A stretch of DNA of 49,585 bases from Bacteroidales bacterium (lineage in GTDB: Bacteria > Bacteroidota > Bacteroidia > Bacteroidales > Prolixibacteraceae), in NCBI GenBank assembly GCA_012522835.1, contig JAAYJR010000109.1:1-49585 (forward strand), read 5' to 3'. Each line of letters begins with the position of its first letter. Position 1 is the stretch's first letter. This document shows, piece by piece, positions 8,785-18,216 of this stretch. Under the pieces are notes generated by a model, which was given only the letters and a program-made list of their open reading frames with translations, was not told where the DNA came from and did no database searches. The position numbers were made by a program, and so were the translations under genes.

Positions 8785-11700
8785 TTACCATTCCCCTACT
8801 TTCTCTGCTTCATTAAGATTAAGATACCAAATATATCCTTCCACAACATCAAAGCCACATTTTTTAAGAGTGCCGGCATATCGTTTTATCTGCCTGTGAT
8901 ACCTTTCAGTCATTTTATCCCCCCATTTATAATCCACAATCAATGCTTTTCTTCCCTTAATCATAATTCGGTCAGGCCTTAATATCTTATCTTTTGTAAG
9001 TAAATTTCGTTCATTTAATATCTGATATTTACCGTTGAACCATTCACCAACCAAAGGATTCTTCAATCCTTCCTCAAATTTCTTAATAATGCCGGCCTGT
9101 TCACTTTCACTTATCTTACCTTCTGCAAACGCCTTATTGCAGGATTTACGGAAATCGTCAGCCACTTCAACATTTTCCAGGATTTCATGAACCAGCTTAC
9201 CAGCATTTTTTACCGGTTTATTCTTTTCCCCGTTAATAAGAAAATCCTCACTTTTCAATCGCAGGCGGATCCTGTCGCGATAATCATAAAAATGATAACT
9301 GCCGGGCCAGTCAGGCTCTATAATCTCCTTTTGGCCCTCCACCGGCGGAAGATGTCCGAAACGAAATTCAGTTTTATCATCATTCCAACTGTCAGCAAAC
9401 TTACTGTCCAGTGCCATTCTGTCCAGTGAATTAACCAAAAGGGAGTTAAAGGCAACCGGAGGCTTAGGCATTTCATTACGGTCACTTTTTTCAAACGGAT
9501 CTTTACAATTAACGAATAGTACAGACCTGGCACGGGTGAAAGCCACATATACAAGGTTAAAACTATCAATATAGCTATTTACTTTTTCCTCAATATAGTC
9601 ATCCCTGAAAACTGTTTTCAAAAGCTTTTTACCGGCTTTTACAGGCACCAGGGGAAAACGGTTGAACGGGTCAATATCTGCCCGGCACCATAATATCGGT
9701 GCTCTATTGGAAGGCCAGGAAGTTTCCCAGTTAAAAAAGGGAAGTATAACGGCCTCAAATTCAAGTCCTTTAGCTTTATGCACAGTGAGCAACCTGACAG
9801 CATCCACGTCCTGGTTGACACTGACAGAAACCTTATATCCTTCTTCATTCCACCATAACAACAGGTTTGTCAGGTCATTTGAAAATGTTGCTTTCTCTTC
9901 AGCAGCTTTATCCAAAAGTGTTTGCAAAAATGGTATTTCTGATTTTATAGAAAAAAGTCCGAAGAGGTTACATATCTCAGATACTGTTTCTTCAGGGGAT
10001 AACAGCAACAACTTCTCCTTAAGTTCTTTCAATATCGGACCAAGTTCAGCTTCAAAAACTGTATCAGTATCATTAACAATCCTGCTCTCACCTGGATTGT
10101 TTTGAGTACGGCTCGCATCTGCCGGAAAAATTCCGGATTGATTCAGGCGTGGTTTCAACCATGACAACCAAAAATGCAAAAGAGCAGTTTTACTGATCAT
10201 GTTTTCCGGTTCTGTAAGGAGGCTGACAGTTAGCATAACCATATTAACTCCCTTAGAAACAGAGAGAAACAGCGATTCACCAGAGATAACCGACAAATTA
10301 TATCTCTCATTACCGGGTAGATTAGAGGCGGCTAGAAATTTTTCTATAATCCTGGGGCCCTCTTTATTCTTCCTTATAAGTATAGCTGTGTCAGAAGCCT
10401 TAATGCCCTTATCCTGCAAATATTTAACCTGTTCAAGTAAAAGATCAACCGAATTATTATCAAAATCTTCTGAAGGTAACAACTTTATCCCGGCAAGGCC
10501 GGTGGTCCCAGCCTGGCTGTTACCCGGCTGTTGCAGAAAATGTTCATATATCTGTGCAAATCGTTTTATATATTTTTCATCTTCTATCTCAGTGAGTATA
10601 AATTCCTCAAACAGGCACTTAATGTGGCCGGTTACCTCATTGTTAAATCTTATAATATTTTTACTGCTGCGCCAGTTTTTCTCCAGGGGAATCTCAAAAG
10701 GAGGATAATGGGGAAAATCGGTATTTATTTTAAATGCCAGTATATTCCAGTCACTGTTACGCCAACGGTAAATTGACTGTTTAACATCACCTGCAACCAA
10801 TGCAGAGTATCCTTCCGACAAGGCATTCGCTATCAGTGGTTTGAAGTTATTCCATTGGAGTGCAGATGTATCCTGGAATTCATCGATAATATAATATTTA
10901 AACCAGTTACCTGTTTTTTCATAAATAAACGGAGTATCGGTTTCGCCAATAATTTTACTCAACAGCAGATTAGAATCTGAAATTTGCAATATCCCCTTTT
11001 CATGCAGCAGGTTTTTGATCTCTTCCCTGAGGTCAGTTAAAATTCCGAGAACCCTGATCCTACTCAGTACCTCTTTAGCAGCAAGATATTTTGGTTCATT
11101 ATCATTGCGAAATCTTATTATTTCTATCAGCAGGGGCCTTAACTGCGTTTCAACTATACTGAATATCTTCTCTTTTTGTTTGCTACTTTTGGCATACCAC
11201 TTTTCAGAATCCTCTGCACATGATGTAACTGTATTTGTTATCTCAGGCAGATCTCCTGAGGCCAGCCTGGAAAATACATTTCCTATTCCCCTGCTTTTAC
11301 CGGAAAAATCATCAATTGTCAATCCACCTGCAAAAATAATCTCAACACCCTTTTCCCCTCTGTCCTTAAGTGCATTGTCAAAATAAGATATATATCTTTT
11401 AAGTTCTTTACGCACGGTTTCAAGGTTATCCCGCGTATACTCCGAATCTTTATCATGAGGAAAAAAAACCTGAAATTTTTCTTTGAAAAGCTCGTTGCCA
11501 AGAGCTCTTATGTCATCTTCTATCTTATGGCTGAAATTATCCATAATTTTTTCTTTACTGAATTCAACCAGCCATTTACGAAGATTCCGGTCAGTATCAA
11601 TACCTGACAGCATTCTGTCTGTTGCCTCATTCAGTATCATTTCATCTTCCATCCCCAGGGTAAATTGGGGAGATATCCCTGTTTCACGGTTAAAAGCCCT

Positions 11701-12039
11701 GATTATACGTTGTGTAAATGAATCAATGGTATTAACTGCAAACCTGCCGTAGTCATGAAGAATATTTTTCAAGGCTTTCGATGCTCTCAGTCTGATTTTA
11801 TCCTCATCAAAGATCAAAGACTCTTTCAGCATTTCCAGATAGTCAGAATCCTTATTGCCAGAAAGCAAAAAAAGTTGACGAAGGATCCGTATTTTCATTT
11901 CATTGGCTGCTTTATTGGTAAAGGTTACAGCCAAAATGTGCCTGTAGTTGTAAGGATTAGAAATAATCAGCTTCAGATATTCATAAACAAGATGAAATGT
12001 TTTACCCGACCCTGCTGAGGCTTTATAAACAGTTAACAT
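8785..12039 (-). CDS. UvrD/RecB-like helicase-nuclease (AddA-like)
   Basis: Walker A 'ASAGSGKTFHLVYEYL', 'YYIIDEFQDTSALQWNNFKPL', 'LLTVHKAKGLEFEAVILPF', 'LVYVAFTRARSVLFV', C-terminal PD-(D/E)XK-like 'RPDRIMIKGRKALIVDYKWG'. Confidence 0.9.
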   Translation of the reverse strand: MLTVYKASAGSGKTFHLVYEYLKLIISNPYNYRHILAVTFTNKAANEMKIRILRQLFLLSGNKDSDYLEMLKESLIFDEDKIRLRASKALKNILHDYGRFAVNTIDSFTQRIIRAFNRETGISPQFTLGMEDEMILNEATDRMLSGIDTDRNLRKWLVEFSKEKIMDNFSHKIEDDIRALGNELFKEKFQVFFPHDKDSEYTRDNLETVRKELKRYISYFDNALKDRGEKGVEIIFAGGLTIDDFSGKSRGIGNVFSRLASGDLPEITNTVTSCAEDSEKWYAKSSKQKEKIFSIVETQLRPLLIEIIRFRNDNEPKYLAAKEVLSRIRVLGILTDLREEIKNLLHEKGILQISDSNLLLSKIIGETDTPFIYEKTGNWFKYYIIDEFQDTSALQWNNFKPLIANALSEGYSALVAGDVKQSIYRWRNSDWNILAFKINTDFPHYPPFEIPLEKNWRSSKNIIRFNNEVTGHIKCLFEEFILTEIEDEKYIKRFAQIYEHFLQQPGNSQAGTTGLAGIKLLPSEDFDNNSVDLLLEQVKYLQDKGIKASDTAILIRKNKEGPRIIEKFLAASNLPGNERYNLSVISGESLFLSVSKGVNMVMLTVSLLTEPENMISKTALLHFWLSWLKPRLNQSGIFPADASRTQNNPGESRIVNDTDTVFEAELGPILKELKEKLLLLSPEETVSEICNLFGLFSIKSEIPFLQTLLDKAAEEKATFSNDLTNLLLWWNEEGYKVSVSVNQDVDAVRLLTVHKAKGLEFEAVILPFFNWETSWPSNRAPILWCRADIDPFNRFPLVPVKAGKKLLKTVFRDDYIEEKVNSYIDSFNLVYVAFTRARSVLFVNCKDPFEKSDRNEMPKPPVAFNSLLVNSLDRMALDSKFADSWNDDKTEFRFGHLPPVEGQKEIIEPDWPGSYHFYDYRDRIRLRLKSEDFLINGEKNKPVKNAGKLVHEILENVEVADDFRKSCNKAFAEGKISESEQAGIIKKFEEGLKNPLVGEWFNGKYQILNERNLLTKDKILRPDRIMIKGRKALIVDYKWGDKMTERYHRQIKRYAGTLKKCGFDVVEGYIWYLNLNEAEKVGEW

Positions 12040-12079
12040 GACTATAATTGAATTCAGTAATTAACAACCTTAATAAATG

Positions 12080-12613
12080 CTAAAATCCGGGACTCCTGGT
12101 GACACTGACACTGGTTCCGATCTTAAAATTCCTGGAAACATTATATTCCATAAAAAATGTGGAACCACGAAAATCATAATTGCCAATACCCCTGTTTGGT
12201 AATGGGGCGCTAAAAATAGAATTTCCTCCGTAACTGAAGCCTCCAAGCGATATCCGATCGTTTATTTTATAATTTGCACCACTAAAAACAGTTCCGTTTC
12301 TGATAAATGGGGAAAAAGCCAAACCCGGTGAAAATGGGAAAAAACTACCTGTGAAAAACTGATTATAATTAAATTCCGAAATAAAATAATTTCGTCTTCT
12401 GGCAAGTTCTGAGTCAAAGTTAAAATCAGGTAACTGAACAGGGTTTAAATGATTGTATAATAAAAGTTCTGCCGGTAGCGGATTGTTATACATGTAATTC
12501 CGGGATGTATCTGAAATTAAGGAATCATTTTCAGAAACTTCAGGCATCAGCAGCTCCTGAGCTGTAGATCCGCAATATACAATTATTAACAACAACAATA
12601 TCCGTAATTTCAC
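12080..12613 (-). CDS. Hypothetical secreted protein, possibly outer-membrane associated
   Basis: 177 aa with signal peptide 'MKLRILLLLIIVYCGSTAQE'; Gly/aromatic-rich, beta-like C-terminus. Confidence 0.6.
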   Translation of the reverse strand: MKLRILLLLIIVYCGSTAQELLMPEVSENDSLISDTSRNYMYNNPLPAELLLYNHLNPVQLPDFNFDSELARRRNYFISEFNYNQFFTGSFFPFSPGLAFSPFIRNGTVFSGANYKINDRISLGGFSYGGNSIFSAPLPNRGIGNYDFRGSTFFMEYNVSRNFKIGTSVSVTRSPGF

Positions 12614-13065
12614 GGCACTCCTCCATTATAATTAATACTTCAAAATTAATATAATTGATTAGAAAAAATAATCTTCTGAAAATCCTGTTTCGCAAAATTA
12701 TAATTCCTCAAATAAGGGACCTCCTGTTTTGATAAATCTTTTCAATTGCATCAACTATATCACTCATATGATTTCAGCTTTTTATTAATTAACAAATTCC
12801 CTACTCTAATACCAAAGTACAAAAACCAGCTTAAAAAACAGTTATATTTTATGTGAATTTATTTGGATAAGTCTTTATTCCAAAATACTTTTGATACAAA
12901 ACTGCAAACCTTTAAAACCAATAAATCTAAACCCTTATAACTTTATAATATTAATCCTATGTTAATATCTCTCATTTGAAACCGGATTGCTGATGCTATA
13001 AATATTTTTTGGCTGTAAAGTACTTTAATTTTGTTAAAAAAAACTAACTTCACATTCTGAAACCC

Positions 13066-14862
13066 ATGGTAGTTATATTTAACTATATATTGTTTGAGGA
13101 TTTACCCAGGACAAGTATCATTCATTTTTTTACTGTAATTGCTGCAATTGTCACAATTGTAATAATTTATAAATACAGAATAGTCCCTGAGGTAAAATAT
13201 CTCATATGTATTTTGGCCAGTGCGGCGATCTGGGCATTTACCTATGGTATGGAATTTTTGTCATCAGAATTTGAAGAAAAGGTGCTATGGTCAAAACTTT
13301 CATATTTTGGAATAACTTTCATCCCGGTGTCATATTTTTTGTTCACTAAAGCATTCAGTCAAAGAACAGATTTAATTAAGTCAGGTGAGAAAATTCTTAT
13401 CTCAATTATCCCATTAATCACACTAGTCCTTATAATTACAAATGATTACCACAAACTTATCTGGGCAGAGGTTATCCCTGATAATGAAAAAAATATGATC
13501 CTTTATAAATACGGAATCTGGTTTTGGCTGTTCTGGCTCTATTCGTTGCTGATAATTTTATTAGGAATTTATAATCTTTCCCGTTCTTTTAATAAATATA
13601 CAGGATACTATAATGCACAAGTGATAATTTTACTGCTTGCCACATTGATTCCGCTCATTGGAAATACGATGTATGTGACCGGACTGACTCCGGTTCCAGG
13701 ATTTGACCTTACACCGGTATTGTTTATATTCTCAGGGATAATTATCACAACAGGTATAATAAGTTATGGGATGTTTGAGCTGGTACCCCTGGCAAGGAAT
13801 AAACTCATTGACACCATGGAGGACGGAGTTTTAGTGGTAAACACAAAAGGAATTATTGAAGACCACAATCCGGCATTATTAAGTATTTTAAGGATAGAAG
13901 GCAGACAGATAATAAAAAAGCCGTTGAAAGAGGTCTTTGCCGGTTATAACGAACTGATTAATGCTACAAAAAATAACGAAGTTGAACAACTGAACATCGA
14001 AATTAACTTAGAAGATAAAAATAATTATTATCAGGTACGTATTTCACCGTTACTGAACCAGAAAAATATAGTAGCAGGCCACCTTGTTCAAATACACGAT
14101 ATTACTACCCTAAAGCAGGGAGAGGAAAAAATGATCGAAACTAACAGGCATTTACATGAAGAAATTAAACAGCGGGGCAAACTGATTGATGATCTGGATG
14201 CATTTGCACACACTATTGCTCATGAACTTCGCAATTCACTCGGTTCTATATACTCATCCAGTGAAGTCATAAAAGAGAGCCTTTCAGCTATTGCAGATGC
14301 AGATTTTCTGATAGAATTATCTGATCTTATGCGAAATTCTGCACAAAAGGCAATGCACATTACGGAAGAATTACTTATACTTGCCACAGTCAGGAATGAA
14401 AAGATTGACAGAAAGCCGCTTGACATGAAATCAATTTTTCATGAAGCTGAAAATCAACTTAGTGGAATGATAAAGGAATATGAAGCCCGGATCAATTCAC
14501 CCGGTACATGGCCTGAAGCATTGGGACATGCTCCATGGATTGAAGAAGTTTGGGTAAATTATATCAGTAATGCCATAAAATACGGGGGGACCCCTCCCGT
14601 AATTGAGGTAGGGGCTGACCAGCCATCAAACAATTTTGTTAAATTCTGGATAAAAGACAACGGCAATGGCATTACTGAAGATGAACAGACAAAACTTTTT
14701 AAGGAATATGCCAGGCTTGCCCCGGAAAAAGCCTACGGATACGGGCTTGGTCTTTCAATTGTCAAACGAATAGTGGATAAACTTGGAGGCAGGGTAGGTA
14801 TGGAAAGCACCGGCCAACCCGGTGAGGGGGCCAGATTCTGGTTTGAACTACCTGTTAACTGA
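13066..14862 (+). CDS. Sensor histidine kinase with N-terminal 7TM-type domain, PAS, HisKA and HATPase_c
   Basis: Seven or so N-terminal TM segments; PAS 'LIDTMEDGVLVVNTKGIIEDHNPA'; H-box 'FAHTIAHELRNSLGSI'; N/G boxes 'WVNYISNAIKYGG', 'KDNGNGI', 'YGYGLGLSIVKRIVDKLGG'. Confidence 0.92.
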   Translation: MVVIFNYILFEDLPRTSIIHFFTVIAAIVTIVIIYKYRIVPEVKYLICILASAAIWAFTYGMEFLSSEFEEKVLWSKLSYFGITFIPVSYFLFTKAFSQRTDLIKSGEKILISIIPLITLVLIITNDYHKLIWAEVIPDNEKNMILYKYGIWFWLFWLYSLLIILLGIYNLSRSFNKYTGYYNAQVIILLLATLIPLIGNTMYVTGLTPVPGFDLTPVLFIFSGIIITTGIISYGMFELVPLARNKLIDTMEDGVLVVNTKGIIEDHNPALLSILRIEGRQIIKKPLKEVFAGYNELINATKNNEVEQLNIEINLEDKNNYYQVRISPLLNQKNIVAGHLVQIHDITTLKQGEEKMIETNRHLHEEIKQRGKLIDDLDAFAHTIAHELRNSLGSIYSSSEVIKESLSAIADADFLIELSDLMRNSAQKAMHITEELLILATVRNEKIDRKPLDMKSIFHEAENQLSGMIKEYEARINSPGTWPEALGHAPWIEEVWVNYISNAIKYGGTPPVIEVGADQPSNNFVKFWIKDNGNGITEDEQTKLFKEYARLAPEKAYGYGLGLSIVKRIVDKLGGRVGMESTGQPGEGARFWFELPVN

Positions 14863-14878
14863 AAAATAAATTATTGTT

Positions 14879-15763
14879 ATGCAAGCATATATATTCCCCG
14901 GACAGGGTGCGCAGTACCCGGGTATGGGTAAAGACCTGTATGAAAAATCATATGAAGCAAAATTACTCTTTGAAAAAGCAAATGATATCCTTGGATTCAA
15001 TATTATAAAAATTATGTCCGAAGGAACTGCCGACGAGCTGAAACAAACAAGGGTGACCCAGCCGGCAATATTTTTACATTCTGTGCTTCTTGCCGGAACT
15101 GTTAATGAATTTAATCCCGGAATGGCAGCAGGCCACTCACTGGGAGAATTATCTGCACTTACAGTGAGCGGTGCGCTCTCTTTTGAAGATGGTCTGACAC
15201 TGGTATCAAAACGTGCAGCAGCCATGCAGAAGGCCTGCGAAGCAAAACCTTCTGCTATGGCAGCGATAATAGGACTGGATGATGAAATTGTTGAGGAAGT
15301 ATGTGCTGCAGATGAGGATATTGTAGTAGCAGCAAATTATAACTGTCCGGGTCAACTGGTTATCTCAGGCGCAGTGGAGGGGATAGACCGTGTATGTAAA
15401 ATTCTTGCCGGTAAAGGGGCCCGGCGGGCAATTAAACTTTCTGTAAGCGGCGCATTCCATTCCCCTTATATGGAACCGGCAGGGAAGGAACTGGAAGCTG
15501 CTATCAAGTCAGTAATCTTTAAAAATCCTGACTACCCTGTTTATCAAAATGTTAATGCAGAGCCTGTTACTGACCCGAAAAAAATCAGGACAAACCTTAT
15601 ATCACAATTAACATCTCCGGTGAGATGGACTCAAACTATTCAGAATATGATAAATGATGGCGCTACATCATTTATTGAAATAGGGCCGGGAAATGTACTG
15701 CAGGGACTGGTAAAAAAAATAAACAGGAACGTAGAGGTCAGTGGCATTGATAAACTGCTGTAA
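14879..15763 (+). CDS. fabD: Malonyl-CoA:ACP transacylase
   Basis: 'YIFPGQGAQYPGMGKDLY', 'AGHSLGELSAL', 'GAFHSPYMEPA', 'IEIGPGNVLQGL' hallmarks of FabD. Confidence 0.95.
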   Translation: MQAYIFPGQGAQYPGMGKDLYEKSYEAKLLFEKANDILGFNIIKIMSEGTADELKQTRVTQPAIFLHSVLLAGTVNEFNPGMAAGHSLGELSALTVSGALSFEDGLTLVSKRAAAMQKACEAKPSAMAAIIGLDDEIVEEVCAADEDIVVAANYNCPGQLVISGAVEGIDRVCKILAGKGARRAIKLSVSGAFHSPYMEPAGKELEAAIKSVIFKNPDYPVYQNVNAEPVTDPKKIRTNLISQLTSPVRWTQTIQNMINDGATSFIEIGPGNVLQGLVKKINRNVEVSGIDKLL

Positions 15764-15810
15764 AAGCTAACCCGAAAATCCCTTGACGATTTATGGCCTC
15801 TTCCTGGTTG

Positions 15811-16698
15811 TCAGCAGTTATTTCCGCACTCTTTTTCAAGGTTCCGCCTCTCTATCTGAAATGTGGTATGCCCGATATTAAAACGCTCCTTCAGTTCTGA
15901 CTTCAATTCTGATATAAATTTATCGTCATTACCAGCCGGCATTACCAGATGAGCAGTCAGAGCTGCCTGGGTAGTGCTCATTGCCCATATATGCAGGTCA
16001 TGCAAATTTTCCACACCGGCTTGTGATTCAATGAACTGACGGACTTTATCTATGTCAATATTTTTGGGTACAGCATCTAATGCAAGGTTGACAGAATCAG
16101 AAAAAAGTCCCCATGTACCATATAAAATGACCGCGATAATAATAAAACTCATCAGGGAATCAATCCAAAACAAACCAGTTACGTTGATCAGGAAACCTGC
16201 CAGAACAACCCCCAGCGATACGGCTGCATCTGCTGCCATATGAAGAAATGCTCCTCTTATATTCAGATCATGCTTCTGTCCTTTAAAAAAAAGCAGTGCA
16301 GTCAGGGTATTTATTACAACACCGATTCCGGCAACAATCATTACCTGCTCACCTGCTACCGCCTGTGGATCCTTTATCTTGTTATATGAATCCCAGCCTA
16401 TTGCTATAACTGCGGCAAATAATAGAAAAGCATTCAGTATTGCCACAAGAACTGTGGTTTTTCGCAAACCATAAGTATATTTCCCCCGGGGCCTGATGGT
16501 AGCAAGCCAGGAGGCAGTCCAGGCAAATACAAGTCCCAGGACATCACTGGCATTATGGCCGGCATCTGCAAGAAGGGCCGAAGAATTGGAAATAAGCCCA
16601 TAGATGATCTCAACTGCGACAAAAACTATGTTCAGTATGATCCCTATAGCAAAAGCCCTGTTATAGGATGTATGATTCTGACTGTGCAAATGTGCCAT
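15811..16698 (-). CDS. Cation diffusion facilitator (CDF/ZitB-like) transporter
   Basis: 'SSALLADAGHNASDVLGLVFAW' and 'AFLHMAADAAVSLGVVLAG' CDF metal-site motifs; 'LHDLHIWAMSTTQAALTAHLV' C-terminal domain. Confidence 0.93.
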   Translation of the reverse strand: MAHLHSQNHTSYNRAFAIGIILNIVFVAVEIIYGLISNSSALLADAGHNASDVLGLVFAWTASWLATIRPRGKYTYGLRKTTVLVAILNAFLLFAAVIAIGWDSYNKIKDPQAVAGEQVMIVAGIGVVINTLTALLFFKGQKHDLNIRGAFLHMAADAAVSLGVVLAGFLINVTGLFWIDSLMSFIIIAVILYGTWGLFSDSVNLALDAVPKNIDIDKVRQFIESQAGVENLHDLHIWAMSTTQAALTAHLVMPAGNDDKFISELKSELKERFNIGHTTFQIERRNLEKECGNNC

Positions 16699-16873
16699 AC
16701 TTATATAAATTCAATCACAAGTTACCTATTTTATATGCCAATTATTACAAAGCTTCTATTAAATAATCTAACAATCTACTAACAATCAGGTTCAAATTGT
16801 CATTTATTATTATATTTTACCACACTTTGATTTTTTTTGCGATTTTTACATAAAATTAGTATAAAAACCGGTC

Positions 16874-17992
16874 TTGGAGTCAGTTGTAAAAAAAAGAATA
16901 TTAGTGTCAGTTACCAGCGACCTTGTATCAGACAACAGGGTGCATAAAGTATGTACAGCACTGCATGAATCGGGATTTGATGTTTTGCTGACAGGCCGCA
17001 AAATACCAGGAGGGCCAGACCTGTCACCCCGTAAGTACAAAACAAAACGGTTCAAACTGCCCTTTAATAAAGGATTTTTCTTTTATGCATGTTTCAATCT
17101 CAGGCTCCTGGGGCTTCTGTTAGTTAATAAATTTGATGTTCTGCTTGCAAATGATCTTGATACTCTGCCCGCCAATTTTTTGATAGCCAAAATTAAAAAT
17201 AAACCTCTGGTGTATGACAGCCATGAATATTTTACTGAAGTACCTGAACTTGTAAACAGAAAATTTGTAAAACATATATGGGAGTTTATGGAACGCATTA
17301 TGCTGCCTCATATAAAATATGCATATACTGTCTGCGATTCAATTGCAGATATTTATTCCGCCAGATATAGAACCAGCTTCAGGGTTGTAAGGAATATTTC
17401 CTCCTACAAATATGCACCCCCGGAAGATGTGGAGACGGTTTCAGGATCTGAAAAAATAATATTATATCAGGGAGCTTTAAATGAAGGGCGGGGACTTAAA
17501 CAGGCTGTCATGGCCATGAAATTCATTGAAGGTGCCAGACTGATTATTGCCGGCGACGGCACTATTAAAAATGAATTAATAAAACTTATTGACAATCATA
17601 ACCTTCAACAAAAAGTACAATTGACAGGCAGATTGTCTATTGAGGAACTGGCCAGACTCACTCCCAGGGCTTCGGCAGGATTATCCATTGAAGAAGACCT
17701 GGCTATGAATTACCACTTTGCCCTGCCTAATAAACTTTTCGACTATATACAGGCCCACGTGCCTGTGATTGTTACTAATCTGCCAGAAATGGCTGCAGTT
17801 GTGAAACATTATCAGATTGGACTGGTGATATCTTCACATGAACCGACTGAGCTTGCAGAAGCAATCAGAACAGCGTTGTTTAACACAAAACTGAGAGAAG
17901 AATGGAGAAAGAACCTGAAAACAGCAACAGAAGAACTTACCTGGGAAAATGAAAAAAAAGTTCTTTATGACATATTTAAAGCTTTTTTGTGA
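16874..17992 (+). CDS. Glycosyltransferase family 4-like protein
   Basis: 372 aa, TTG start; 'KIILYQGALNEGRGLKQAVMAMKFI...LIIAGDGTIKNEL' and 'LPNKLFDYIQAHVPVIVTNLPEM' typical of GT-B glycosyltransferases. Confidence 0.85.
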   Translation: MESVVKKRILVSVTSDLVSDNRVHKVCTALHESGFDVLLTGRKIPGGPDLSPRKYKTKRFKLPFNKGFFFYACFNLRLLGLLLVNKFDVLLANDLDTLPANFLIAKIKNKPLVYDSHEYFTEVPELVNRKFVKHIWEFMERIMLPHIKYAYTVCDSIADIYSARYRTSFRVVRNISSYKYAPPEDVETVSGSEKIILYQGALNEGRGLKQAVMAMKFIEGARLIIAGDGTIKNELIKLIDNHNLQQKVQLTGRLSIEELARLTPRASAGLSIEEDLAMNYHFALPNKLFDYIQAHVPVIVTNLPEMAAVVKHYQIGLVISSHEPTELAEAIRTALFNTKLREEWRKNLKTATEELTWENEKKVLYDIFKAFL

Positions 17993-18216
17993 CTTAATTT
18001 TTTAATATTTAAATACTAAACAAGGGAAATGAACAGTTATTCTGTAAGAAACTTCAAAAACCTGATATGAGCATTCCGATAAAAACCGGGACACAAGAAT
18101 ATGATTAAACCATATGAATAAACTCAAACGCGGGTTCCATGTTGCTGAGGTGTTAATATAAAGTAGTAACAATAATACGCAATTAGTAATCGATAACATA
18201 AGAATGATTTATACAC

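Noticed and set aside
9662-10708. Plus-strand ORFs of 147 and 169 aa
   Set aside because: Antisense to the well-supported AddA-like gene; Ser-rich, low-complexity shadow translation
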